7,650 bases of DNA, taken from Nitrospirae bacterium UBA4572. GTDB taxonomy: Bacteria; Nitrospirota; Leptospirillia; Leptospirillales; Leptospirillaceae. The translations under genes were made by a program, and so were the position numbers. Below, piece by piece: positions 1-5,565 of the stretch. Numbering within the stretch: position 1 is the stretch's first letter; the number at the start of each line of letters is the position of its first letter. A model generated the notes under the pieces. That model was given only the letters and a program-made list of their open reading frames with translations. It ran no database searches and was not told the DNA's origin. The stretch spans positions 11,870 to 19,519 of the forward strand of contig DGKK01000023.1 in NCBI GenBank assembly GCA_002387725.1, given 5' to 3'.

Positions 1-607
1 TAAAGCGGGAGGTTCCCCCCGACAATGCCACGGGACGGAGAACCCGATTCCGATCCGGTCGAACAATCCAGACCGGGGAAAAGCCCCCCGTTTCTTCAAG
101 TTGAACACAAATACCCGAGAAGAGGTCGTTTTCGGAGCGCTCTTCGGCGACAAAGGAAGCGGCCGCAGTCAGAAGGCGGTTGTAACAGGCGAGGCGAACG
201 ATCTCCCCTTCGAGGGTTTTATCGCCCGGGATTTTTCGAATCTCACCCAGAAAAAAAATCTCCTCTCCAGAGAAACGTCCTTCCAGACTGACCTCCGCAA
301 GGATCGGCTCACCATCCTTGGGGGTGAGGAGAGATGTAAAGACAGCCGTCCCGGGAGCCGCAGGAAGGGCGTCGGGGGCCTCCCGGCACCACGATCGAAA
401 AGAGCGTCCCTGTGTCTCCCGGGAGGACAGCCCCATCGTTTGGAAGAAGGCGAAATTGGCAACAAGCATGACACCTTTTGAGTCGAGGAGGAAGAGATTT
501 CGGGAGGAGCCCCGAAACAACCAGACAGAAAGATCGATGGAGGGAGGAATGACGCTCTCGAGAGAGTCAGAGGAAGAGGAGCCGGATGGGTCAGATTCAT
601 TTTCCAT
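1..607 (-). CDS. PAS-GAF sensory/signalling protein, N-terminal part (cut by window edge)
   Basis: The minus strand is open from an ATG at 607 to the left edge, giving 202 codons without a stop; the C-terminus lies outside the window. Residues 1-25 are a Ser/Asp-rich tail. Residues about 27-125 look like a PAS domain: FLLDSKGVMLVAN matches the PAS core where the strand is followed by a conserved Asn, and KDGEPILAEVSLEG matches its later strands. From about 133 the pattern RLACYNRLLTAAASFV, then DLFSGICVQLEETGGF and VWIVRPD, is the start of a GAF domain of the kind common in bacterial multidomain sensors. Known relatives usually end in GGDEF/EAL (cyclic di-GMP turnover) or histidine kinase modules, so the output here is unknown. 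No signal peptide or membrane segment is seen, so this part is cytosolic. A GTG at 610 is in frame and directly adjacent; a GAGAGAGGA sequence upstream could serve either start. Confidence 0.8.
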   Translation of the reverse strand, partial: MENESDPSGSSSSDSLESVIPPSIDLSVWLFRGSSRNLFLLDSKGVMLVANFAFFQTMGLSSRETQGRSFRSWCREAPDALPAAPGTAVFTSLLTPKDGEPILAEVSLEGRFSGEEIFFLGEIRKIPGDKTLEGEIVRLACYNRLLTAAASFVAEERSENDLFSGICVQLEETGGFSPVWIVRPDRNRVLRPVALSGGTSRF

Positions 608-808
608 CACATTGAATCCTCTCTCAGAAAGGCTCAGAGGGTGATTTGAGGGGATCCTCGCTCGATAAAGATGATCCCTGGAACATGAGGCCGGGGAGGC
701 AACTCCAAGCTTTGACTTAAAAAAAGTCCTCTAAATTTTTTCATAGCCACCCTTCCCATCTGGAAGGATAGAGCCGGCACGCCGGAATCTCAAGTCGGGA
801 TTTTTCGT

Positions 809-837
809 TTTTTAAACTTTTTTATATTTAATATAAT
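809..837 (+). promoter_or_regulatory. Possible sigma70-type promoter inside the AT-rich core
   Basis: A perfect TATAAT lies at 832-837. The hexamer 17 bases upstream (809-814, TTTTTA) matches TTGACA at only three of six positions. If used, it would give the secreted-protein gene a leader of about 370 bases. A perfect -10 arises easily by chance in such AT-rich sequence, so this is only a candidate. Confidence 0.25.
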
Positions 838-1204
838 TTTTTATGAAGTTATTAAATATTCTCGATTTTTCGAGAGAACCAGAAAACAGGGACAGATAAT
901 TTTTTTATTTTTTAAAAAACCCCCTTGTTTTAAGAAAAATAATTTCATATCATTTAGAAGTTTATGTATTGTAGACGCGAAAGTTGCGGTCTGCCGCTCC
1001 TCCTGATTTCCCTGACAACGACAAGCCGATACCCGTCTGGCACTGTCTTTTCCAGGGATGAGCGCACACGGACAAGATGGCGGCATGAGTCAAGAGGCTG
1101 GATACGAAGGAGGCCCCGGGGGAGAGCTCGAGATAATGTTCAACCAATCTTGACAGGCGGTAGGAACCGGCCTGATGGCTAAAAACTTTATTTTTGATCG
1201 GACC

Positions 1205-1212
1205 AAGGAGGA
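1205..1212 (+). promoter_or_regulatory. Strong ribosome binding site for the secreted-protein gene
   Basis: AAGGAGGA lies three bases before the ATG at 1216. It is near-perfect anti-Shine-Dalgarno complementarity with short spacing. It fixes the start codon and suggests efficient translation. Confidence 0.8.
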
Positions 1213-1215
1213 CTA

Positions 1216-1668
1216 ATGAAAGGATTTACAAAAGCTTTTTTGGGTCTCATGCTGCTTGCAGCCACGGGACTGACACTCTCTCCGCTTGCTTCCGTTTCCG
1301 CTCTGGCGGCCGATGCCACACCCGCCGCGACCAAGGCCGCACCGGCCAAGAAGAAGGCTCCTGCCAAGAAAGCGGTCAAGAAGAAGGCCGTGAAAAAGCA
1401 TGGCCGCGTCGCCCGCAAATCCGGAGCCGGGATTGTCGGCGTCATCCGGGATATGGACATGAATGCTCAGCCCATGACCCTCGTCGTCGTCAAGGACGCC
1501 GGAAAGAAGAATGAGTTTGTCTTTGGTGGCGACATCACCTCCAAGACGGCCATCTACAAGGGGAAGAAAAAAGTCGGGATGAGCGCTCTCCAGGCCGGAC
1601 AGAAGGTCTCCGTGAGCTATCGTCGCTTCCATGGCAGCCTTCTCATCACCGCAATCCATATCCGCTAA
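1216..1668 (+). CDS. Small secreted protein with Ala/Lys-rich linker and C-terminal beta-type domain
   Basis: The 150-residue product has a Sec signal peptide: KGFTK, a hydrophobic stretch at about 7-30, and a probable cut after the A-L-A at 29-31, so it is exported. Residues about 36-68 are almost only Ala, Lys and Pro (repeats like PAKK and AVKKK) with no acidic residue, resembling a histone-tail-like basic linker. Residues about 70-150 alternate as short strands: GIVGVIRDMD, PMTLVVV, KNEFVFGGDITSKTAIY, then SALQAGQKVSVSYRR and LLITAIHI. This layout recalls small OB-like or DUF5666-like periplasmic domains (a G-x-V start, a 'T.I..G....L..G..V.V' middle and a final 'A..I'), but I cannot assign a family firmly. 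The linker could bind an acidic partner such as surface polysaccharide, LPS or DNA; that is inference. It precedes the Pal-like gene by 100 bases and may be co-transcribed with it. Confidence 0.82.
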   Translation: MKGFTKAFLGLMLLAATGLTLSPLASVSALAADATPAATKAAPAKKKAPAKKAVKKKAVKKHGRVARKSGAGIVGVIRDMDMNAQPMTLVVVKDAGKKNEFVFGGDITSKTAIYKGKKKVGMSALQAGQKVSVSYRRFHGSLLITAIHIR

Positions 1669-1687
1669 GAGACATCGAACCCAGGCT

Positions 1688-1707
1688 TGAGCGTTGATAA
1701 ACGCTCA
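1688..1707 (+). other. Perfect 8-bp hairpin between the secreted-protein and Pal-like genes
   Basis: TGAGCGTT (1688-1695), loop GATA, AACGCTCA (1700-1707) pair perfectly. No T-run follows, so it does not look like an ordinary intrinsic terminator. It could stabilise the 3' end of the upstream message or act as a processing site or partial attenuator. Confidence 0.55.
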
Positions 1708-1726
1708 TCCTGAAATGAAAAAGACA

Positions 1727-1743
1727 GTTCGCAGCGCGCGAAC
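1727..1743 (+). other. Second small hairpin ahead of the Pal-like gene
   Basis: GTTCGC (1727-1732) and GCGAAC (1738-1743) flank the 5-base loop AGCGC. It lies 25 bases before the start codon of the lipoprotein and 19 bases after the first hairpin. On DNA it could be a small dyad operator; on RNA a leader stem. No known operator is recognised. Confidence 0.4.
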
Positions 1744-1768
1744 AACACACGACAAGAAGGAGATTCTG

Positions 1769-2329
1769 ATGAAATTCGGTCAATCAAAAGCTGTTCTGGC
1801 CCTGGTTATCGCTGGTGTTCTCGGACTGGCAGGCTGTGCCTCCTCCGGCGGCGCCAACGGAAAAGGATCCGAAAGTGCCTCCACAACCAATGCCGCAGCC
1901 AACACGCCCGCCACTGACAACAGTGCGGCCACTGACAACAGTGCGGCCACTGCGGCAGCCCAGGCGGCCTCGGAGATGGATCCCCTCAAGAAGGACATCC
2001 AGTTCGGCTTCGACAAGTCGCTTCTCTCCTCCGAAGACCGTGGAATTCTCAAGAAGGACGCCTCGATCCTTAAGGCCCATCCGAGCGTGAAGGTCGTGAT
2101 TGCCGGCCATGCCGACGAGCGCGGAACCGATGCCTACAACATCGTGCTCGGCCAGAAGCGTGCCAAGGCTGCCCGGATCTATCTCATTCGTCTCGGCGTC
2201 TCCGCCAAGCGGATCAAGATCGTCTCCTACGGGAAGCGCGAGATCCCGAATTACTCGGTTTGCTCCGACCACAACGAGTCCTGCTGGTCGAAGAACCGGA
2301 TCGCCCACTTCATGAAGATCACCATGTAA
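1769..2329 (+). CDS. Pal-like peptidoglycan-associated outer-membrane lipoprotein (OmpA domain)
   Basis: The 186-residue start at 1769 is chosen over the upstream in-frame start at 1694 because AAGGAG lies six bases before it and because it places a signal peptide at the N-terminus. The lipobox LAGC puts the lipidated cysteine at residue 23. Residues 24-70 form an Ala/Ser/Thr/Asn linker with a duplicated ATDNSA unit. Residues about 75-186 are an OmpA/Pal domain: FGFDKSLL, IAGHADERGTDAYN at 111-124, QKRAKAA around Arg131, and a KNR near 175-177. Asp116 and Arg131 are the residues expected to hold the meso-diaminopimelate of peptidoglycan. Cys165 and Cys171 near the end may form a disulfide. 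Pal tethers the outer membrane to the wall and normally works with Tol proteins; no tol gene is in the window, so it may be Pal itself or a Pal-like paralogue. Confidence 0.9.
   Translation: MKFGQSKAVLALVIAGVLGLAGCASSGGANGKGSESASTTNAAANTPATDNSAATDNSAATAAAQAASEMDPLKKDIQFGFDKSLLSSEDRGILKKDASILKAHPSVKVVIAGHADERGTDAYNIVLGQKRAKAARIYLIRLGVSAKRIKIVSYGKREIPNYSVCSDHNESCWSKNRIAHFMKITM
1910..1952 (+). repeat. 18-bp in-frame tandem repeat in the lipoprotein linker
   Basis: The unit GCCACTGACAACAGTGCG occurs at 1910-1927 and, identically, at 1928-1945, followed by a partial third copy (GCCACTG at 1946-1952). It encodes ATDNSA twice. Identical codons indicate a recent slippage duplication, and the unit length of 18 keeps the frame, so linker length could vary between strains. 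Confidence 0.85.
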
Positions 2330-2354
2330 TTGAGGCGTCTCCATCCGTATCGCG

Positions 2355-2383
2355 GCGGGCTCCGGAAGGAGCCCGCTTTTTTT
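2355..2383 (+). terminator. Intrinsic (Rho-independent) terminator after the Pal-like gene
   Basis: GCGGGCTCC (2355-2363), loop GGAA, GGAGCCCGC (2368-2376) form a perfect 9-bp GC-rich stem followed directly by seven T residues (2377-2383). It sits 25 bases after the TAA of the Pal-like gene and separates it from the next lipoprotein gene. Confidence 0.95.
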
Positions 2384-2410
2384 GTCTCTTTTCCGGGAAC
2401 ATGATATAGT
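2382..2410 (+). promoter_or_regulatory. Candidate sigma70 promoter with extended -10 for the second OmpA-domain gene
   Basis: TTGTCT at 2382-2387 (4/6 to TTGACA) is spaced 17 bases from TATAGT at 2405-2410 (5/6 to TATAAT). A TG one base upstream of the -10 gives an extended -10 element. It begins in the T-run of the preceding terminator, and predicts a start near 2417 with a leader of about 54 bases. Position and match together make it convincing. Confidence 0.65.
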
Positions 2411-2470
2411 GGCAAAAAAGAGCCCTCGGATCTTCCCGATGGCCCCGGCACTTACAGGAAGGAGTCGTTT

Positions 2471-3142
2471 GTGACGAACCGAATCACGACAGGAAGCCCC
2501 CCTTTCTCCACTCTTCAACGGCTCATTCCGATCGGCATCGGAGGAATCCTCTCCCTGGCACTCTCCGGATGCTCCCCCCATTTGCCGATGCAGTCGATGG
2601 CTCCCGGACCCACCGTCGACCACGGGTTTCCTGGAGTCTCCGTCACAAAAAACAGCGACCAGTGGCCTCCCGTTCATGGACCGGAACAGAACTCCGAGCA
2701 TCGTATTTATACGGAGATCCCCCCTCCCCCCCCGGCACCGATCTCACGACCGGCGACCGCGTCTCCTCCACCCAAGAAAAAGCCCCTGCCTCATCAGGAG
2801 ATTCAGAAGACGGTCTACTTTTCCTATAACAGCGCCCGACTTTCATACTGGGACAAGCTCGTCCTGAATAAGGTCGCCGAAGAGATCCAGAAAGCTCCTT
2901 ACCGGCTGATTGTCCTTCACGGCTCCACCGACCCCCTGGGATCGGAGACCTACAATAAAAAGCTCGGACTCTGGAGAGCCCTTTCGGTCAAGCACTATCT
3001 GATTTCTCGAAAGATTCCTGCAAAGAAAATCCGGGCCTATTCCTGGGGAGACAAAAAGACAAGACTCTTCTCCTCCTGCCGGAGAAAGAGCCCTCTTTGT
3101 CACTCCCAGAGCCGCTCTGTCCGTCTCGATATCGTCAGATAG
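2471..3142 (+). CDS. Second OmpA/Pal-domain lipoprotein, divergent
   Basis: The GTG start at 2471 has GGAG six bases upstream. The 223-residue product has an unusually long signal region: hydrophobic core about 19-31, lipobox L31-S-G-C34. Residues 35-110 are a Pro-rich, probably unstructured linker (PPPPPAP at 84-90, PPPKKKPLP near 99-107). Residues about 112-223 are an OmpA-like domain: QKTVYFSYNSARL, then LHGSTDPLGSETYN (139-152) and GLWRALSVKHYL. Asp144 and Arg159 occupy the peptidoglycan-contacting positions, so wall binding should be intact. Arg/Lys-rich loops and Cys183/Cys190 near the end echo the cysteine pair of the neighbouring Pal-like protein, suggesting a shared fold detail. The domain is clearly different in sequence from its neighbour, so this is an old paralogue rather than a fresh duplicate. 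It has its own promoter. The likely role is outer-membrane/cell-wall attachment; the specific partner is unknown. Confidence 0.85.
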   Translation: MTNRITTGSPPFSTLQRLIPIGIGGILSLALSGCSPHLPMQSMAPGPTVDHGFPGVSVTKNSDQWPPVHGPEQNSEHRIYTEIPPPPPAPISRPATASPPPKKKPLPHQEIQKTVYFSYNSARLSYWDKLVLNKVAEEIQKAPYRLIVLHGSTDPLGSETYNKKLGLWRALSVKHYLISRKIPAKKIRAYSWGDKKTRLFSSCRRKSPLCHSQSRSVRLDIVR

Positions 3143-3145
3143 CTG

Positions 3146-3649
3146 TCAGCGGGGGCGCTTGAGCCAGAGAATGGCCCCATAGGCTGCCGGAAAGGCCACC
3201 AGAAAGGCACAGGCCGCCACCACGACCGAGCCCAGGAAAAAGGGAAGAAGAACCTGTCGGATTTGCATGAGAATGGCACTCTCCGGCATTTTTGACAGGG
3301 CCGCCAGAGAAGGGAAGGGAACAGACATTCCCAAGAGCCGCTCCCCGATCCGTACCTCGGCAAAATAGGCCGGAAGAAAGATGGGGATGAAGGTCCAGGG
3401 GTTGTTTGTCCAGGAGCCCAGAAGCCCCAGAGGGAGGGAGAGGCGGAACAGATAGGCAATGACCGCCACTAGGACCGAGTGAAAGCCGAAGGGAGGCAAA
3501 AAAGCCGAAGAAAGACCGACGGCAAAGGACAGGGAGTCCCTGACAGGATCGTGGGATCCGGTAAAGAGCGGAACAACCTTGCTCTTCCACCATCCCGGAC
3601 GGGCCTTGTCGAGAAGGGGATCCCCCCCGTTCTTATCCGGTGTGTTCAA
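3146..3649 (-). CDS. DUF2062 family integral membrane protein
   Basis: The 167-residue protein has the hallmarks of DUF2062: SLSFAVGLSSAFLPPFGFHS (39-58), then YLFRLSLPLGLLGSW and TNNPWTFIP (81-89), where PPFG and N-P-x-T-F are the recurrent family motifs. Hydrophobic segments lie at about 39-68, 70-95 and 131-163, so it is an inner-membrane protein. The biochemical role of the family is unestablished. The start is a TTG at 3649, overlapping thiL by 17 bases; no better ATG or GTG exists before the conserved core and no convincing ribosome binding site is visible, so translation is probably coupled to thiL and the exact start is uncertain. It is the last gene of the minus-strand block and ends three bases from the convergent lipoprotein gene. 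Confidence 0.82.
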   Translation of the reverse strand: MNTPDKNGGDPLLDKARPGWWKSKVVPLFTGSHDPVRDSLSFAVGLSSAFLPPFGFHSVLVAVIAYLFRLSLPLGLLGSWTNNPWTFIPIFLPAYFAEVRIGERLLGMSVPFPSLAALSKMPESAILMQIRQVLLPFFLGSVVVAACAFLVAFPAAYGAILWLKRPR

Positions 3650-4640
3650 ATCCCGCCCCCCACTCTTTTCCGCCCGTCCCCGATCCGAAGATTATTTCCG
3701 GATCGCCCCGCTCCCCCACCTGGCCGATCCGGAAGAGTCCTTCGGGTGATCCCTCCAGAAGGTCTGTCCTTGCCCACTTCAAAAAAGCCTCCTCTTCGCG
3801 GAAAGAGACACCCACGAGAAGGTCATAGTCCTCCCCTCCCGTCCACACCAGCTCCCCCGGATTCTCTCCCAGTGCCTCCGCCCACTTTCTGACCTCTTTT
3901 GACACCGGGATCTCTTCGACCTTGATCGTAACCCGTGAAGCCCGGGCCAGCTCCCAGAGAGAGCGCCCCAGACCATCGGAGGTATCGGTCATGGAGACAA
4001 CACCCGGAAACGAGGCGAGAAGGGGACCTTCCCGGAGAAGGGCCCGGGGGGTGCGAAATGCGGCTCTCGCCTCGGAGAACAGTGTCTCATCCTGATCTTT
4101 CTCTAGGGAAAGAAGACCGGAACGGGCCCGGCCCGGACGGCCGACAAGGTAGAGACAATCTCCAGGAGCGAGTCCCCCTCTTCCCACAAAGGTCCCGGGA
4201 GGGATCCATCCCAGAAGGGTCATCACAAGGCTCATTCCCCCGGGATCCCTTGAAATGTCTCCTCCGGCGACGACCACGCCGTAATATCGCGACTCTTCGG
4301 CGATTCCCCGGTAAACCTCCGCAATGCGCCCCGGAGGATCCCCCGGAGGAAGACCTGCCGCCACGACGGAAAAGGCCGGACGTCCCCCTTTCGAGACGAT
4401 GTCGCTGACATTCACCGCCACCAGCCGGCGCCCCACAGAAAAAGGGTCGATCCACTCCCATCGAAAGTGGACCCCCTCCCTTTGGCTGTCGGTGGTCACA
4501 AGAAGATCGCATCCCGGAGGTTGAGTGATCAGGGCGCAATCATCCCCGATCCCCACTCCGAGCCCGGAGACCGGGGCTCCTCCCCCGGAGGAGGAGCCGA
4601 GAATCCGGGAGAGTTCGGCGATCAGCTCGTGCTCCTTCAC
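3633..4640 (-). CDS. thiL: Thiamine-monophosphate kinase
   Basis: ThiL phosphorylates thiamine monophosphate with ATP to give the cofactor thiamine diphosphate, the final step of the pathway, in the cytosol. The 335 residues match the family in length and motif order: GIGDDCALI (30-38; GDD at 32-34), TTD at 49-51 with EGVHF at 55-59, NVSDIVSKGG (77-86), AGGDIS (125-130), DTSDGL (219-224) and GGEDYDLL (268-275). The acidic residues in GDD, TTD and GGD are those expected to bind magnesium and nucleotide. The more usual 'AMGA' after NxSDI is SKGG here, a mild deviation. The GTG start at 4640 overlaps the galU stop as GTGA, so the two genes are translationally coupled. No other thiamine gene is nearby. 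Confidence 0.95.
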   Translation of the reverse strand: MKEHELIAELSRILGSSSGGGAPVSGLGVGIGDDCALITQPPGCDLLVTTDSQREGVHFRWEWIDPFSVGRRLVAVNVSDIVSKGGRPAFSVVAAGLPPGDPPGRIAEVYRGIAEESRYYGVVVAGGDISRDPGGMSLVMTLLGWIPPGTFVGRGGLAPGDCLYLVGRPGRARSGLLSLEKDQDETLFSEARAAFRTPRALLREGPLLASFPGVVSMTDTSDGLGRSLWELARASRVTIKVEEIPVSKEVRKWAEALGENPGELVWTGGEDYDLLVGVSFREEEAFLKWARTDLLEGSPEGLFRIGQVGERGDPEIIFGSGTGGKEWGAGFEHTG

Positions 4641-5527
4641 CCCGAAGTACCCTCTTCGGGATGATCGAGGATCTCCCGGAGAAATCGCCGGAACGAGGGT
4701 CCAAGCTCAGGGTTCTTGAGGCCGAATCGGACGGTGGCCCGAAGAAATCCCCCCTTGTCCCCCGTATCATAGCGGCGCCCTGCGATCTTGACCGCATAGA
4801 GAGGACGTCGTGAGGCCAACGTCACAAGGGCATCGGTCAGCTGGATCTCTCCCCCCACCCCCGGGGTCTGGTTCTCCAGGATGGGAAAGATATCCGGAGT
4901 CAGGATATATCGCCCGATTACCGCCCACCGGCTTGGAGCGACTTCCGGACGAGGCTTTTCCACGAGTGACTCCACAAGAAAGAGACCGTCTCTCACCCGC
5001 TCCCCGCGAATGATCCCGTAGTGGGAGACCTCCTCTTCAGGGACTTCCTGGATCCCGATCACAGGTGCATCGTATTCCCGGGCCACGGCAAGAAGTTGCT
5101 GGAGGGCCGGCTCCGGACCGTCGATAACCTCATCGGCAAGCGAGACGGCAAAGGACTCCTCTCCCACGAGATTCCGGGCGCACAACACGGCATGGCCGAG
5201 TCCCAGGGATTCCTTCTGTCGGGTATAGACCACCTCCGCCATGAAGGAGATCCGCCGAACGGCTTCGAGGAGGGCCGTCTTCCCTTTGTCCCGAAGAACA
5301 TCCTCGAGTTCGTAGGAAATGTCGAAGTGGTCCTCGATGGCCCGCTTGCCCCGTCCGGTGACCATGACGATCTGGTTAATGCCCGCCGCCACCGCCTCTT
5401 CAACGGCATACTGGACGACAGGCTTGTCGACAAGGGGAAGCATCTCCTTGGGAGATGCCTTTGTCATGGGCAAAAATCGCGTTCCGTGGCCCGCCAGGGG
5501 GAAGACGGCCTTTCTCACATCCTTCAT
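4637..5527 (-). CDS. galU: UTP-glucose-1-phosphate uridylyltransferase
   Basis: GalU makes UDP-glucose and pyrophosphate from UTP and glucose-1-phosphate in the cytosol. UDP-glucose feeds LPS, exopolysaccharide and trehalose or glycogen synthesis. The 296 residues fit the family length. Motifs in order: the nucleotide-binding loop LAGHGTRFLP (11-20) followed by TKASPKEMLPLVDKP (22-36); SLGLGHAV (107-114); the metal/nucleotide site SLAD with Asp132 (129-132); VEKP (189-192); GEIQLTDA (226-233); and YDTGDK (253-258). The ATG at 5527 has AAAGGAGGA ending seven bases before it, so it is well translated in its own right. It lies 38 bases after coaE and overlaps thiL by four bases. In an outer-membrane organism this enzyme links the operon to surface polysaccharide supply. 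Confidence 0.96.
   Translation of the reverse strand: MKDVRKAVFPLAGHGTRFLPMTKASPKEMLPLVDKPVVQYAVEEAVAAGINQIVMVTGRGKRAIEDHFDISYELEDVLRDKGKTALLEAVRRISFMAEVVYTRQKESLGLGHAVLCARNLVGEESFAVSLADEVIDGPEPALQQLLAVAREYDAPVIGIQEVPEEEVSHYGIIRGERVRDGLFLVESLVEKPRPEVAPSRWAVIGRYILTPDIFPILENQTPGVGGEIQLTDALVTLASRRPLYAVKIAGRRYDTGDKGGFLRATVRFGLKNPELGPSFRRFLREILDHPEEGTSG
4641..4660 (-). other. Hairpin immediately before the thiL start codon
   Basis: On the minus strand CCCGAAG, loop AGGGTA, CTTCGGG form a perfect 7-bp stem that ends right at the thiL GTG (4640). The loop carries the only Shine-Dalgarno-like AGGG near that start. It also encodes the last residues of GalU. It could tune thiL translation, or be a by-product of codon choice. 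Confidence 0.45.
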
Positions 5528-5565
5528 CCGGGATCCTCCTTTGGGAGAGTTGACGGTTCTCTGGG

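Larger units (their letters stand above)
608..1215. other. Gene-free divergent intergenic region with AT-rich core
   Basis: About 600 bases separate the divergent PAS-GAF gene and the secreted-protein gene. From roughly 800 to 965 the sequence is dominated by runs of A and T, in sharp contrast to the GC-rich genes on both sides; from 965 to 1180 it returns to ordinary composition. Short inverted repeats are present: 751-767 (CCTTCC, 5-base loop, GGAAGG), 774-785 (CCGGC, AC, GCCGG), 860-875 (TCTCGA, TTTT, TCGAGA) and a weaker one at 971-994. The small reading frames here (for example 841-1086 minus and 964-1182 plus) have no ribosome binding site and no recognisable protein character. The region should contain the promoters for both flanking genes and leaves room for a long leader or a small RNA, but I recognise no known riboswitch or RNA family. 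Confidence 0.7.

Noticed and set aside
169..600. Minus-strand frame of 143 codons at the left end
   Set aside because: It is out of frame with the PAS-GAF protein, which is open across the whole segment and shows real domain motifs.
1037..1056. TGGCAC resembling a sigma54 -24 element
   Set aside because: The GC expected ten bases downstream is absent.
841..1086. Small minus-strand frame in the AT-rich spacer, including an inner Lys/Phe-rich peptide
   Set aside because: No ribosome binding site, skewed composition explained by A/T runs, and no recognisable protein features.
1150..1178. Perfect TTGACA at 1150-1155 as the -35 of the secreted-protein promoter
   Set aside because: The hexamers 17 to 19 bases downstream are poor -10 matches (TGATGG at 1173), so the promoter is not supported.
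1156..1185. CTGATGGCT-like segment suggestive of a fluoride or other riboswitch
   Set aside because: The remaining conserved blocks and their order are missing.
1694..1768. Upstream in-frame start for the Pal-like lipoprotein
   Set aside because: It would bury the signal peptide 25 residues inside and starts in a hairpin without a ribosome binding site; the start at 1769 has both.
1784..2701. Minus-strand reading frame of 305 codons
   Set aside because: It lies opposite two well-supported lipoprotein genes and across a strong terminator; it is a GC-rich shadow frame.
5129..5137. LADE instead of the LADD often seen in GalU relatives
   Set aside because: Only the first Asp is widely conserved in the family (the second position varies), so the enzyme is not expected to be impaired.
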